Assembly: GCF_018905915.1 (NCBI RefSeq)
Contig: NZ_CP064782.1
Coordinates: forward strand, 2,728,001 to 2,792,000
Source of the DNA: Azospira inquinata
Lineage (GTDB): Bacteria > Pseudomonadota > Gammaproteobacteria > Burkholderiales > Rhodocyclaceae
DNA length: 64,000 bases
Direction of reading: 5' to 3'
The notes beneath the pieces are model-generated. The model saw only the letters and a list, made by a program, of their open reading frames with translations. It did no database searches and was not told the origin of the DNA. The translations under genes were made by a program, and so were the position numbers. Shown here in pieces: positions 40,201-45,945 of this stretch. How positions within the stretch are numbered: the first letter of the stretch is position 1; every line of letters begins with the position of its first letter.

Positions 40201-43200
40201 AGCCTGGCGGACGGCCGGCACACCTTCACGGTGACGGCCACCAACGGCGCCGGGACGGTCAGTGCCGGGTCGGCGGCCTACGCCGTCACGGTGGACACCA
40301 CGGCCCCGGCGGCCCCGGCAATTACCACGGTCAGCGACAACGTGGGCAGCGTGCAGGGCACGGTAGCCAACGGGGGCCAAAGCGACGATCCCACCCCGAG
40401 CCTGAGCGGCACGGCGGAAGCGGGCAGTACGGTCCAGATCTACGACGGTGCCACCCTGCTGGGCAGTACCGTAGCCAGCAGCAGCGGCACCTGGAGCTAC
40501 ACCCCGGCCACGGGGCTGACGGAAGGGGCCCATAGCTTCACCGCGGTGGCCACCGATCCTGCCGGGAACCGGAGCGGAGCCAGCAGCGCCTATGGCGTTA
40601 CCCTGGACTACACCGCACCGAGTGGCACCACGGGGGCCCTGGAACCGTCCTCGGACACGGGCAAGCCGGGAGACAACCTGACGAGCGATACCACGCCGAC
40701 GGTAACGGGCGCGGCGGAAGCGGGTGCTAAGGTCGAAGTCACGGTGAACGGCAAGACCTACAGCACCACGGCGGACAGCACGGGCCACTACCGCGTGACC
40801 GTGCCGAACAGCGACGCCCTGACGGACGGGAGCTACACCCCGAGTATCAAGGTGACGGATGCGGCCGGGAACAGCAGCACGACCCAAGGTACCGCCTTCA
40901 CCATCGACAGCACCGCTCCGACAGGGACCACGGGCGCCCTGGCGGCGGTGGCCGGTAACGACACGGGCACCCTGGGCGACAACCTGACGAGCGACACGAC
41001 GCCGACGGTAACGGGCGCGGCGGAAGCCGGAGCTAAGGTAGAAGTCACCATTAACGGTAAAACCTACAGCACCACGGCGGATAGCACGGGCCACTACAGC
41101 GTGACCGTGCCGAGCAGCGATGCCCTGACGGACGGGAGCTACACGCCGAGCATCAAGGTGACGGATGCGGCCGGGAACAGCAGCACGACCCAAGGTACCG
41201 CCTTCACCATCGACAGCACCGCTCCGACAGGGACCACCGGCGCCCTGGCGGCGGTGGCCGGTAACGACACGGGCACCCTGGGAGACAATCTAACGAGCGA
41301 CACGACGCCGACGGTAACGGGCGCGGCGGAAGCGGGTGCTAAGGTCGAAGTCACGGTGAACGGCAAGACCTACAGCACCACGGCGGACAGCACGGGCCAC
41401 TACCGCGTGACCGTGCCGAACAGCGACGCCCTGACGGACGGGAGCTACACCCCGAGTATCAAGGTGACGGATGCGGCCGGGAACAGCAGCACGACCGCGG
41501 GCACCCCCTTCACCATCGATCACACGGCGCCGTCCGCTCCAGTGATCACCGCGGTGATGGACAACGTGGGTTCGATCCAGGGGGCGTTGACCAATGGTGG
41601 TCAAAGCGACGATTCAACCCCAAGTTTGAGCGGTACGGCGGAAAAAGGGAGCACCGTCCAGATTTACGACGGCAATACCCTGCTGGGCACGACTACGGCG
41701 GACAGTAGCGGGAACTGGAGCTACACCCCGGGTACCGGCCTAGCGGAAGGGGCTCACAGCTTTACGGCGGTAGCCACCGATCCTGCTGGCAATCGGAGCA
41801 GCTCCAGCTCAGCGTTTAACGTTACCCTGGATTACACCGCGCCAGCCGCTCCGGTGATCAGCTCTATCCTGGATAACGTGGGAGCCCAGACAGGAAATCT
41901 GGCCAGTGGTGCCATGGCGGATGATCCCACCCCAACCTTGCAGGGCACCGCCGAAGCCAATAGCGCCATTACCATTTACGACGGCAATACGATCATTGGC
42001 CAGACCGTCACGAATGGGGCTGGAAATTGGACCTTTACCCCCACGGTCACCGGATTTAGTCATCAGTTTTCCGTGACGGCGACGGATACGGCCGGGAATG
42101 TGAGCGGCCATAGCGCTAATTTTGTTTATAACTACAACAACCCGCCCGTGGCGATTGCAGATCAGGCCACAATTACTATCCCGACCCAGGCGGTGTTTTA
42201 TTATTCCTACGGCAATACCCTGGGGTATTTCGATCCTGCCACGGGGGCAAGAACCATCATTAACGGTAATACCGGACATGCTTTGAACGGTCTTGCTGTG
42301 GCATCGGATGGAACTTTGTATGCCACTTCGGGGACGGAAGCCGGAAATCTTTATAAGATTAATACTTCCACCGGTGCGGCGACCCTGGTCAGTCATTACA
42401 ATGCCGGGGGGCAGGGGCTTTATAGCCTGTGCGCTGACGGAAACGGCATGCTCTATGGTACCGGATCAGATGGACGGCTTTATTCCATTAATCCCCTTAC
42501 CGGTGCTACCACCCAGGTGGGAACTTTTGGAAGTTATTCCACGGCGGGGGATTTGCTTTACTCCAATAACGCCATTTACATGTCCACGATTGATAACAAA
42601 TTGGTGGAATACGATTTATCGACCAATACGGTTTCAGTCATTATTTCCGCTCTGCCCGCCCGCCTTAATGGGTTGGGGCGTTACGGGGATGGGACGGTTT
42701 ATGGCATCACGGATGCGGGTGGTGTCTATACCATTGACCTCACCAACGGCGTTGCGACCAATACGGGCATAACCATTACGGGTAGCCCTGCTGTATCTGA
42801 CGCGGCGTCTACCGTGACGGACGGTGTTACTGCGACGATCAACGGGGATGTAACGCCGGGGACGGCGGATCAGGATTACGATCCGGATGGAAATGCCATT
42901 TCCGTCACCGGGGTGGTGGCCGGTAATTCCGCAGCCGCAGCTGGTGGCCTGAATACCGTTATCCATGGGGTTTACGGTAATTTGGTTATGCAGGCCGACG
43001 GTACCTATAAATACACCGTAGATGGCACCCTGGCGACTACCCAGGCTCTGGAAAAAGCCAGTAATGGGGTACATACCCCCCAGGCCTATTACGTGGATGC
43101 TGGTGGGAATATCGGTATTCTGGACCCCACCACCGGTGCCAGCCATGTGCTTGGTTATAGTGGTGTGGGTGCCCTCTACGATATTGCAACAACGCCGGAC

Positions 43201-44325
43201 GGTAAGTTGTATGGCATTACCAATGGGGATATTTTATACAGCATTGATACGACGACTGGTGCCGCGACAAAAATAGGCAGTTCCGGTATTGCGGGATTTG
43301 CTTCTTATGGCCTTGTTTCCGATAGTAATGGCCTGCTCTATGATTTTGGTACCAACGGCGCTATTTATACGGTAGATAAAGCTACCGGTAAGGCGACTTA
43401 TTTGGATCGCTTTAATGTTAATAATACCGGCTGGGCAGATGATGGTATCTATTACAACAATGCCTTGTATGCGGTGACCACCAGTGGCCAATTGGTGAAA
43501 TATGATTTGAGTACCCATGCCACCACCGTGGTGATGTCCGGTTTGCCTGGCAATATGTATGGCATGGAAGTGGGGGGGAACGGCATCATTTATGGTTTCA
43601 GAGGCGATGGGGAGATTTATACCTATGACCTCAACGCGGGAACCTATACGGATACCGGCCTAACCATCGGGCATTCCATCTATGGCACCGCCTCCGCGGC
43701 CGTTACTGTCGATGCTTCCTCCCTCTTCGGTCAGGATGTCTTTACCTACACCATTACGGATGAGCACGGGCAAACCAGTACGACTACCCTAACCATCAAT
43801 GTTACCGATTCCCTGAATACCGTTACCGGTGGGACGGGCAATGACGTAATCCACAACATTGGTGGCGGCCAGTTTGATCAGGCGTACGGCCAGGCGGGGG
43901 ATGACACCATCGGTATTGCCAGCAGCCAATTTGCCACGGTTTCCGGCGGAACCGGTACGGATACCCTGGCCTTTGAAAGCGGCAATATTTCCCTGAATCT
44001 GGCTAATGTGGGCAGTAAGGTCCAAGGCTTTGAGGTCTTTGACCTGGGCAGTAATGCCTCCACCACCGCCCATAATTCCCTGAGCCTCCGTGCGGCGGAT
44101 GTGTTGACCCAGCTGTCCGGGGATGGGGCCAGTATTCACCTGGAAGTGAAGGGGGAATCCACCGATACGGTCCATTTGCTGGCCACTACCAGCAGCTCCA
44201 GTTGGGCCCAGACCGGCACCCAGACTGCGGGGGGAATCACCTATAACGTCTATCACGACGCCAGCTTCAACAATACGGCGGCAGACGTTTGGGTACAGCA
44301 GGGAATCGCCGTTACCTATGGTTGA
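25225..44325 (+). CDS. Giant type I-secreted repeat adhesin (BapA/LapA-like), 6366 residues
   Basis: One uninterrupted frame of 19.1 kb. Residues 1-130 are a hydrophilic Lys/Gln/Asn-rich head. Residues about 131-155 are a hydrophobic PLSLLGGAAGAGAAAAAAAL stretch, then a Gly/Asn linker. Residues about 178-5635 are about 53 bacterial Ig-like units of 100-106 residues, with recurring motifs such as GTAEAGSTVQIYDG, LLGSTTADSTGHWSYTP and TDAAGNSS. Residues about 5640-6200 hold two propeller-like modules within a VCBS/cadherin-like frame (DPDGNAISVTG, VFTYTITDEHGQTST). The C-terminus has an RTX-like TGGTGNDVIHN and an acidic beta-rich tail typical of type I secretion signals. There is no N-terminal signal peptide. 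The adjacent TolC-LapB-LapC genes are the likely exporter. Expected role: cell-surface adhesion and biofilm. Confidence 0.95.
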   Translation: MSKKNPGTSSRTPKKNGKGKVAQHAQPQDEVLGNPGDPKQPNKDDQANAVDNSQPNGTTSSSDGMGGQGLAGDSVNLNDTEAMASPDAAVSSYLNEGGDNGTPIAVLSNDAAGYADPDLILNQEAPAFGFVAPLSLLGGAAGAGAAAAAAALASNQAQQNGNGQNGGGQNGGNGGGQVATPTITSLEDSVGSVQGAVAPNGVTDDTHPILNGTAPAGTTIQVYDNGNLLGSTTADSTGHWAYTPTTSLVDGPHSFTVTATNSAGTVSPASSAYGITVDTVAPAAPVISSLSDDVGSVQGTVANGGQSDDPTPSLTGTAEAGSTVQIYDGAALLGSTTADSTGHWSYTPATGLTEGAHSFTAVATDPAGNRSGASSAYGVTLDYTAPSGTTGALDPSSDTGTLGDNLTSDTTPTLTGAAEAGAQVEVTVNGKTYSTTADSTGHYSITVPNSDALTDGSYTPSIKVTDAAGNSSTTAGTPFTIDHTAPTAPVITTVTDNVGAVTGALTNGATTDDATPTVQGTAEAGSTVAIYDGATLLGSTTADNNGNWTYTPATPLLTGSHGLTAVAEDAAGNQSGVSNRFDLTLIGSGAPAAPAILNVLDDVGPITGNVTKDSGVTDDAHPEIKGTAEAGATIQVYDNGTLLGSTTADSTGNWSYTPTTALTDGPHGITATATNGAGNTSPSTGVYGFSVDTTAPSGTTGALDPSSDTGTPGDNLTSDTTPTVTGAAEAGAKVEVTVNGKTYSTTADSTGHYSVTVPSSDALTDGSYTPSIKVTDAAGNSSTTAGTPFTIDHTAPAAPVITTVTDNVGAVTGALTNGATTDDATPTVQGTAEAGSTVAIYDGATLLGSTTADNNGNWTYTPATPLLTGSHGLTAVAEDAAGNQSGVSNRFDLTLIGSGAPAAPAILNVLDDVGPITGNVTKDSGVTDDAHPEIKGTAEAGATIQVYDNGTLLGSTTADSTGNWSYTPTTALTDGPHGITATATNGAGNTSPSTGVYGFSVDTTAPNAPVIKSVTDDVGAVQGTLHSGATTDDATPTLNGTGEAGATIKLYDGSTLLGSTTVDSNGNWSYTPTQPLTDGAHSLSATQTDVAGNTSPSTNNFPFTVDTSSVSTPTIITVQDSEGPIQGAVPQNGVTDDAHPTLNGTAPAGTRVKVYDNGVELGSVVADSHGYWAYVPSVLTDGPHSFTVTATNSAGTVSPSSSAYGITVDTVAPAAPVISSLSDDVGSVQGTVANGGQSDDPTPSLSGTAEAGATVQVYDNGSLLGSTVATSSGTWSYTPATGLTEGAHSFTAVATDVAGNRSGASSAYGVTLDYTAPSGTTGALDPSSDTGKPGDNLTSDTTPTVTGAAEAGAKVEVTVNGKTYSTTADSTGHYRVTVPNSDALTDGSYTPSIKVTDAAGNSSTTAGTPFTIDSTAPTGTTGALAAVAGNDTGTLGDNLTSDTTPTLTGAAEAGAQVEVTVNGKTYSTTADSTGHYSITVPNSDALTDGSYTPSIKVTDAAGNSSTTAGTPFTIDHTAPAVPVITTVTDDVGAVQGTLHSGATTDDATPTLNGTGEAGATVKLYDGSTLLGSTTVDSNGNWTYTPTTPLTDGAHSLSATQTDVAGNTSPSTNNFPFTVDTSSVSTPTIITVQDSEGPIQGAVPQNGVTDDAHPTLNGTAPAGTTVKVYDNGVELGSVVADSHGYWAYVPSVLVDGTHSFTVTATNSAGTVSPASSAYGITVDTVAPAAPVISSLSDDVGSVQGTVANGGQSDDPTPSLTGTAEAGSTVQIYDGAALLGSTTADSTGHWSYTPATGLTEGAHSFTAVATDPAGNRSGASSAYGVTLDYTAPSGTTGALDPSSDTGTLGDNLTSDTTPTLTGAAEAGAQVEVTVNGKTYSTTADSTGHYSITVPNSDALTDGSYTPSIKVTDAAGNSSTTAGTPFTIDHTAPTAPVITTVTDNVGAVTGALTNGATTDDATPTVQGTAEAGSTVAIYDGATLLGSTTADNNGNWTYTPATPLLTGSHGLTAVAEDGAGNQSGVSNRFDLTLIGSGAPAAPAILNVLDDVGPITGNVTKDSGVTDDAHPEIKGTAEAGATIQVYDNGSLLGSTTADSTGNWSYTPTTALTDGPHGITATATNGAGNTSPSTGVYGFSVDTTAPSGTTGALDPSSDTGTLGDNLTSDTTPTVTGAAEAGAQVEVTVNGKTYSTTADSTGHYSVTVPSSDALTDGSYTPSIKVTDAAGNSSTTQGTPFTIDHTAPTAPVITTVTDNVGAVTGALTNGATTDDATPTVQGTAEAGSTVAIYDGATLLGSTTADNNGNWTYTPATPLLTGSHGLTAVAEDAAGNQSGVSNRFDLTLIGSGAPAAPAILNVLDDVGPITGNVTKDSGVTDDAHPEIKGTAEAGATIQVYDNGTLLGSTTADSTGNWSYTPTTALTDGPHGITATATNGAGNTSPSTGVYGFSVDTTAPNAPVIKSVTDDVGAVQGTLHSGATTDDATPTLNGTGEAGATIKLYDGSTLLGSTTVDSNGNWTYTPTTPLTDGAHSLSATQTDVAGNTSPSTNNFPFTVDTSSVSTPTIITVQDSEGPIQGAVPQNGVTDDAHPTLNGTAPAGTTVKVYDNGVELGSVVADSHGYWAYVPSVLVDGTHSFTVTATNSAGTVSPASSAYGITVDTVAPAAPVISSLSDDVGSVQGTVANGGQSDDPTPSLTGTAEAGSTVQIYDGAALLGSTTADSTGHWSYTPATGLTEGAHSFTAVATDPAGNRSGASSAYGVTLDYTAPSGTTGALDPSSDTGTLGDNLTSDTTPTLTGAAEAGAQVEVTVNGKTYSTTADSTGHYSITVPNSDALTDGSYTPSIKVTDAAGNSSTTAGTPFTIDHTAPTAPVITTVTDNVGAVTGALTNGATTDDATPTVQGTAEAGSTVAIYDGATLLGSTTADNNGNWTYTPATPLLTGSHGLTAVAEDAAGNQSGVSNRFDLTLIGSGAPAAPAILNVLDDVGPITGNVTKDSGVTDDAHPEIKGTAEAGATIQVYDNGTLLGSTTADSTGNWSYTPTTALTDGPHGITATATNGAGNTSPSTGVYGFSVDTTAPNAPVIKSVTDDVGAVQGTLHSGATTDDATPTLNGTGEAGATIKLYDGSTLLGSTTVDSNGNWSYTPTQPLTDGAHSLSATQTDVAGNTSPSTNNFPFTVDTSSVSTPTIITVQDSEGPIQGAVPQNGVTDDAHPTLNGTAPAGTRVKVYDNGVELGSVVADSHGYWAYVPSVLTDGPHSFTVTATNSAGTVSPSSSAYGITVDTVAPAAPVISSLSDDVGSVQGTVANGGQSDDPTPSLSGTAEAGATVQVYDNGSLLGSTVATSSGTWSYTPATGLTEGAHSFTAVATDVAGNRSGASSAYGVTLDYTAPSGTTGALDPSSDTGKPGDNLTSDTTPTVTGAAEAGAKVEVTVNGKTYSTTADSTGHYRVTVPNSDALTDGSYTPSIKVTDAAGNSSTTAGTPFTIDSTAPTGTTGALAAVAGNDTGTLGDNLTSDTTPTLTGAAEAGAQVEVTVNGKTYSTTADSTGHYSITVPNSDALTDGSYTPSIKVTDAAGNSSTTAGTPFTIDHTAPAVPVITTVTDDVGAVQGTLHSGATTDDATPTLNGTGEAGATVKLYDGSTLLGSTTVDSNGNWTYTPTTPLTDGAHSLSATQTDVAGNTSPSTNNFPFTVDTSSVSTPTIITVQDSEGPIQGAVPQNGVTDDAHPTLNGTAPAGTTVKVYDNGVELGSVVADSHGYWAYVPSVLVDGTHSFTVTATNSAGTVSPASSAYGITVDTVAPAAPVISSLSDDVGSVQGTVANGGQSDDPTPSLTGTAEAGSTVQIYDGAALLGSTTADSTGHWSYTPATGLTEGAHSFTAVATDPAGNRSGASSAYGVTLDYTAPSGTTGALDPSSDTGTLGDNLTSDTTPTLTGAAEAGAQVEVTVNGKTYSTTADSTGHYSITVPNSDALTDGSYTPSIKVTDAAGNSSTTAGTPFTIDHTAPTAPVITTVTDNVGAVTGALTNGATTDDATPTVQGTAEAGSTVAIYDGATLLGSTTADNNGNWTYTPATPLLTGSHGLTAVAEDAAGNQSGVSNRFDLTLIGSGAPAAPAILNVLDDVGPITGNVTKDSGVTDDAHPEIKGTAEAGATIQVYDNGTLLGSTTADSTGNWSYTPTTALTDGPHGITATATNGAGNTSPSTGVYGFSVDTTAPNAPVIKSVTDDVGAVQGTLHSGATTDDATPTLNGTGEAGATIKLYDGSTLLGSTTVDSNGNWSYTPTQPLTDGAHSLSATQTDVAGNTSPSTNNFPFTVDTSSVSTPTIITVQDSEGPIQGAVPQNGVTDDAHPTLNGTAPAGTRVKVYDNGVELGSVVADSHGYWAYVPSVLTDGPHSFTVTATNSAGTVSPSSSAYGITVDTVAPAAPVISSLSDDVGSVQGTVANGGQSDDPTPSLSGTAEAGATVQVYDNGSLLGSTVATSSGTWSYTPATGLTEGAHSFTAVATDVAGNRSGASSAYGVTLDYTAPSGTTGALDPSSDTGKPGDNLTSDTTPTVTGAAEAGAKVEVTVNGKTYSTTADSTGHYSVTVPNSDALTDGSYTPSIKVTDAAGNSSTTAGTPFTIDHTAPTAPAITTVSDNVGSVQGTVANGGQSDDPTPSLTGTAEAGSTVQIYDGAALLGSTTADSTGHWSYTPATGLTEGAHSFTAVATDPAGNRSGASSAYGVTLDYTAPSGTTGALDPSSDTGKPGDNLTSDTTPTLTGAAEAGAQVEVTVNGKTYSTTADSTGHYSVTVPNSDALTDGSYTPSIKVTDAAGNSSTTAGTAFTIDSTAPAAPVITTVKDDVGAVQGTLHSGAITDDATPTLNGTGEAGATVKLYDGSTLLGSTTVDSNGNWTYTPTTHLADGTHSISATQTDGAGNTSPSTNNFPFTVDTSAVGLPAITSLQDDVGSVQGAVATNGVTDDTQPTLSGTAPKGTTIQVYDNGYALGTTTVDSTGHWTYTPTTSLADGRHTFTVTATNGAGTVSAGSAAYAVTVDTTAPAAPAITTVSDNVGSVQGTVANGGQSDDPTPSLSGTAEAGSTVQIYDGATLLGSTVASSSGTWSYTPATGLTEGAHSFTAVATDPAGNRSGASSAYGVTLDYTAPSGTTGALEPSSDTGKPGDNLTSDTTPTVTGAAEAGAKVEVTVNGKTYSTTADSTGHYRVTVPNSDALTDGSYTPSIKVTDAAGNSSTTQGTAFTIDSTAPTGTTGALAAVAGNDTGTLGDNLTSDTTPTVTGAAEAGAKVEVTINGKTYSTTADSTGHYSVTVPSSDALTDGSYTPSIKVTDAAGNSSTTQGTAFTIDSTAPTGTTGALAAVAGNDTGTLGDNLTSDTTPTVTGAAEAGAKVEVTVNGKTYSTTADSTGHYRVTVPNSDALTDGSYTPSIKVTDAAGNSSTTAGTPFTIDHTAPSAPVITAVMDNVGSIQGALTNGGQSDDSTPSLSGTAEKGSTVQIYDGNTLLGTTTADSSGNWSYTPGTGLAEGAHSFTAVATDPAGNRSSSSSAFNVTLDYTAPAAPVISSILDNVGAQTGNLASGAMADDPTPTLQGTAEANSAITIYDGNTIIGQTVTNGAGNWTFTPTVTGFSHQFSVTATDTAGNVSGHSANFVYNYNNPPVAIADQATITIPTQAVFYYSYGNTLGYFDPATGARTIINGNTGHALNGLAVASDGTLYATSGTEAGNLYKINTSTGAATLVSHYNAGGQGLYSLCADGNGMLYGTGSDGRLYSINPLTGATTQVGTFGSYSTAGDLLYSNNAIYMSTIDNKLVEYDLSTNTVSVIISALPARLNGLGRYGDGTVYGITDAGGVYTIDLTNGVATNTGITITGSPAVSDAASTVTDGVTATINGDVTPGTADQDYDPDGNAISVTGVVAGNSAAAAGGLNTVIHGVYGNLVMQADGTYKYTVDGTLATTQALEKASNGVHTPQAYYVDAGGNIGILDPTTGASHVLGYSGVGALYDIATTPDGKLYGITNGDILYSIDTTTGAATKIGSSGIAGFASYGLVSDSNGLLYDFGTNGAIYTVDKATGKATYLDRFNVNNTGWADDGIYYNNALYAVTTSGQLVKYDLSTHATTVVMSGLPGNMYGMEVGGNGIIYGFRGDGEIYTYDLNAGTYTDTGLTIGHSIYGTASAAVTVDASSLFGQDVFTYTITDEHGQTSTTTLTINVTDSLNTVTGGTGNDVIHNIGGGQFDQAYGQAGDDTIGIASSQFATVSGGTGTDTLAFESGNISLNLANVGSKVQGFEVFDLGSNASTTAHNSLSLRAADVLTQLSGDGASIHLEVKGESTDTVHLLATTSSSSWAQTGTQTAGGITYNVYHDASFNNTAADVWVQQGIAVTYG
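28174..31019 (+). repeat. 2.85-kb block repeated at 34369-37214
   Basis: The segment recurs 6195 bp downstream (20 units). The flanking mismatches I located are 28173 versus 34368 and 31020 versus 37215. Inside I found no difference at the points compared, and the antisense translation of 29563-30627 equals that of 35758-36822. I have not compared every base. Confidence 0.8.
32699..35522 (+). repeat. 2.82-kb block repeated at 36101-38924
   Basis: The segment recurs 3402 bp downstream (11 units) and so overlaps the copy of the other block. Bounding mismatches are 32698 versus 36100 and 35523 versus 38925. The antisense translations of 33589-34971 and 36991-38373 are the same, supporting identity across at least 1.38 kb. 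Confidence 0.8.
42130..44325 (+). other. Adhesin C-terminal module: two propeller-like domains, VCBS parts and secretion tail
   Basis: Module 1 (about 42195-42800) contains LGYFDPATGAR, GTLYATSG, GRLYSINPLTGATTQVG and LVEYDLSTN. Module 2 (about 43090-43690) contains IGILDPTTGAS, GKLYGITNG, ILYSIDTTTGAATKIG and LVKYDLSTH. Both are built of short beta-blade-like repeats with Y-x-I-D-x-x-T-G-A. Between them is QDYDPDGNAISVTGV...GVYGNLVMQADGTYKYTV, and after module 2 comes DVFTYTITDEHGQTSTTTLT. Together these look like the pieces of one VCBS domain. The tail from about 43820 has GGTGNDVIHN and is probably the export signal. Confidence 0.75.
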
Positions 44326-44344
44326 AATCGTTATATGATGGGGA

Positions 44345-44377
44345 AAAGAGGGTAAGCTGGCTTGCCCTCTTTTTTTT
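44345..44377 (+). terminator. Intrinsic terminator after the adhesin gene
   Basis: AGAGGGTAAG pairs with CTTGCCCTCT (one G-U pair) and is followed by eight Ts, about 20 bp after the adhesin stop. It separates the adhesin transcript from the secretion genes, at least partly. Confidence 0.85.
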
Positions 44378-44487
44378 CGGCAAAAGGGGATGAAATACCA
44401 TAAATGGGGGTGGCTGTCCGGCAGGAATGGGAGAAGGACAACCCGCTGTGATTAACCGTAATAGGTCCGATATTTCGACATCGCGAG

Positions 44488-45945
44488 ATGTGCATGCGTC
44501 TAATAAAGTTTTCTGTTTTTGTGGTGGGGGTGTTGGCGGCCTCCGCTGTTTTTCCCCAGGGCGCCAATGATAAAAAAGCCAATGGGGGATTGCTGGCGAA
44601 AGACAGCCGGGGGGATGGGGATAATGCCCCCTTGAGTATGCTGAAATTGTCTTACGAATTGTCGGGGGAAAAGCAGCCGGCCCCCCTTTCGGAGTTTTCC
44701 AAACATATTAATTTCCCAGCGGATATGTGGTCCCTGGCCCGGATTGCGGTGGAAAACCATCCGGCCATTCGGGACGCCCTGGCCCAATTGGCCCAGCAGC
44801 AGGGTAATGTGGATGTGGCTAAAGCCGGTTATTACCCCAAATTCACCGCTGGGGTGAATACGGCCAAATACAGCAATTACTACGGCAATAGCCGGGTATT
44901 TTCCGTTTCCGCCTCCCAGATGCTCTACGACTTTGGCAAGGTGGAAGGCCAGGTGGATCAGGCTCGGGCCAATGTGCTGAAGCAGCAGGCCCAGGCCTTT
45001 GCCCAGATCGACGATACGGCCATGCAGGCGGCCCAGGCGGTGAATACGGTGCATCGCTACCAAATGGCTCTCCTGGCAGCCCAGCAGCAGCAGAAGGCGG
45101 TGGCGGATATCGTGGAACTGGTGCGCATGCGCTACCAGGGCGGGGTCATCACCGCCTCCGAATTTCTCCAGGCCAAGTCCCGGTTGGAATCCGCCAATGC
45201 CCTGCTGCGCCAGCAGAACACTATGCTGGATCAGGCCCGGGAGCATTTGCAGTCCTTCCTCGGCGGCGGCCAGTTACCCGCCCGGCTGGAAAGCCCTGAG
45301 CGGGAACTAGAGCAGGCGTGGAGCCCCAAGGAAGTGGATTTGAACCTGCTCCCCAAGGTGGTGGTGGCGGTGGCGGATCGGGCCATTGCCCAGGGGGCGG
45401 TGAAATCCGCCGTGGCGGACCAATACCCCACCATTTCCTTTGATGTGGATGCCAGCAAACCCTGGCAGGGCTCGGTCAATCCGGCGGACCCCACCTCCAA
45501 TAACTGGTATCACGTGGCTTCCGTCAATGTGACCAGCCCCGTGTTTCAAGGCGGTATGACCCAGGCCCGGGTCCGGGCCGCCCGGGAAAGCCTGCGGGGG
45601 GCGGATGCCCGGGTGGATAAGGCGCGCCTGGACGCGGCGGACTCCATTCGCTCCCTGAAGGTGCAGGTGCTGGGGATACAGCAGCGCCTGGCGTTGCAAA
45701 AAGATCGGGTGGCCAGTATTTCCCAGGCCAGCGACTTGTACGGGGACCAATATAAGTTGGGCACCCGCTCCCTGATTGATTTGCTCAATTCCGTTAGTGA
45801 AATCTATCAGGCCCGTACGGACGTGATTAATACGGAACACGATATGTGGGAAATGATGGTGGAGTATTTCGCCGTGACCGGAAAAATACGTGAAGTGTTT
45901 GCCCTGGATAACAGCAATATTCAAGGGATGGATATCGAACCATGA
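44488..45945 (+). CDS. TolC-family outer membrane protein of a type I secretion system
   Basis: A 485-residue outer membrane efflux protein. A signal peptide covers about residues 1-25 (FSVFVVGVLAASAVFPQGA). The two long alpha-helical hairpin repeats of the TolC fold occupy about 90-270 and 300-470, including the beta-strand motifs YYPKFTAGVNTAKYSNYYGN and QYPTISFDVDASKP. The end GTRSLIDLLNSVSEIYQART is the typical conserved TolC/LapE motif. It overlaps the ABC ATPase gene by ATGA and forms the channel for the adhesin upstream. An ATG at 44494 is an alternative start. Confidence 0.93.
   Translation: MCMRLIKFSVFVVGVLAASAVFPQGANDKKANGGLLAKDSRGDGDNAPLSMLKLSYELSGEKQPAPLSEFSKHINFPADMWSLARIAVENHPAIRDALAQLAQQQGNVDVAKAGYYPKFTAGVNTAKYSNYYGNSRVFSVSASQMLYDFGKVEGQVDQARANVLKQQAQAFAQIDDTAMQAAQAVNTVHRYQMALLAAQQQQKAVADIVELVRMRYQGGVITASEFLQAKSRLESANALLRQQNTMLDQAREHLQSFLGGGQLPARLESPERELEQAWSPKEVDLNLLPKVVVAVADRAIAQGAVKSAVADQYPTISFDVDASKPWQGSVNPADPTSNNWYHVASVNVTSPVFQGGMTQARVRAARESLRGADARVDKARLDAADSIRSLKVQVLGIQQRLALQKDRVASISQASDLYGDQYKLGTRSLIDLLNSVSEIYQARTDVINTEHDMWEMMVEYFAVTGKIREVFALDNSNIQGMDIEP

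Larger units (their letters stand above)
25756..42140 (+). repeat. About 53 tandem Ig-like coding units of roughly 309 bp
   Basis: Units fall into six main types, named by their starts: A (VTDD, APAGT), B (GGQSDDPTPSL), C (SGTTGALDPSSDTG or GTTGALAAVAGNDTG), D (ITTVTDNVGAVTGAL), E (ILNVLDDVGPITGNV) and F (VTDDVGAVQGTLHSG). They follow in set orders such as B-C-D-E-F-A rather than at random. Unit lengths seen at the DNA level are 300 (C), 312 (B, D) and 318 (E) bp. The first and the last two units differ most from the rest. Confidence 0.92.

Noticed and set aside
25756..42140. Tandem repeats as a possible CRISPR array
   Set aside because: The period is about 309 bp, it is coding throughout in one frame, and there are no unique spacers between short repeats.
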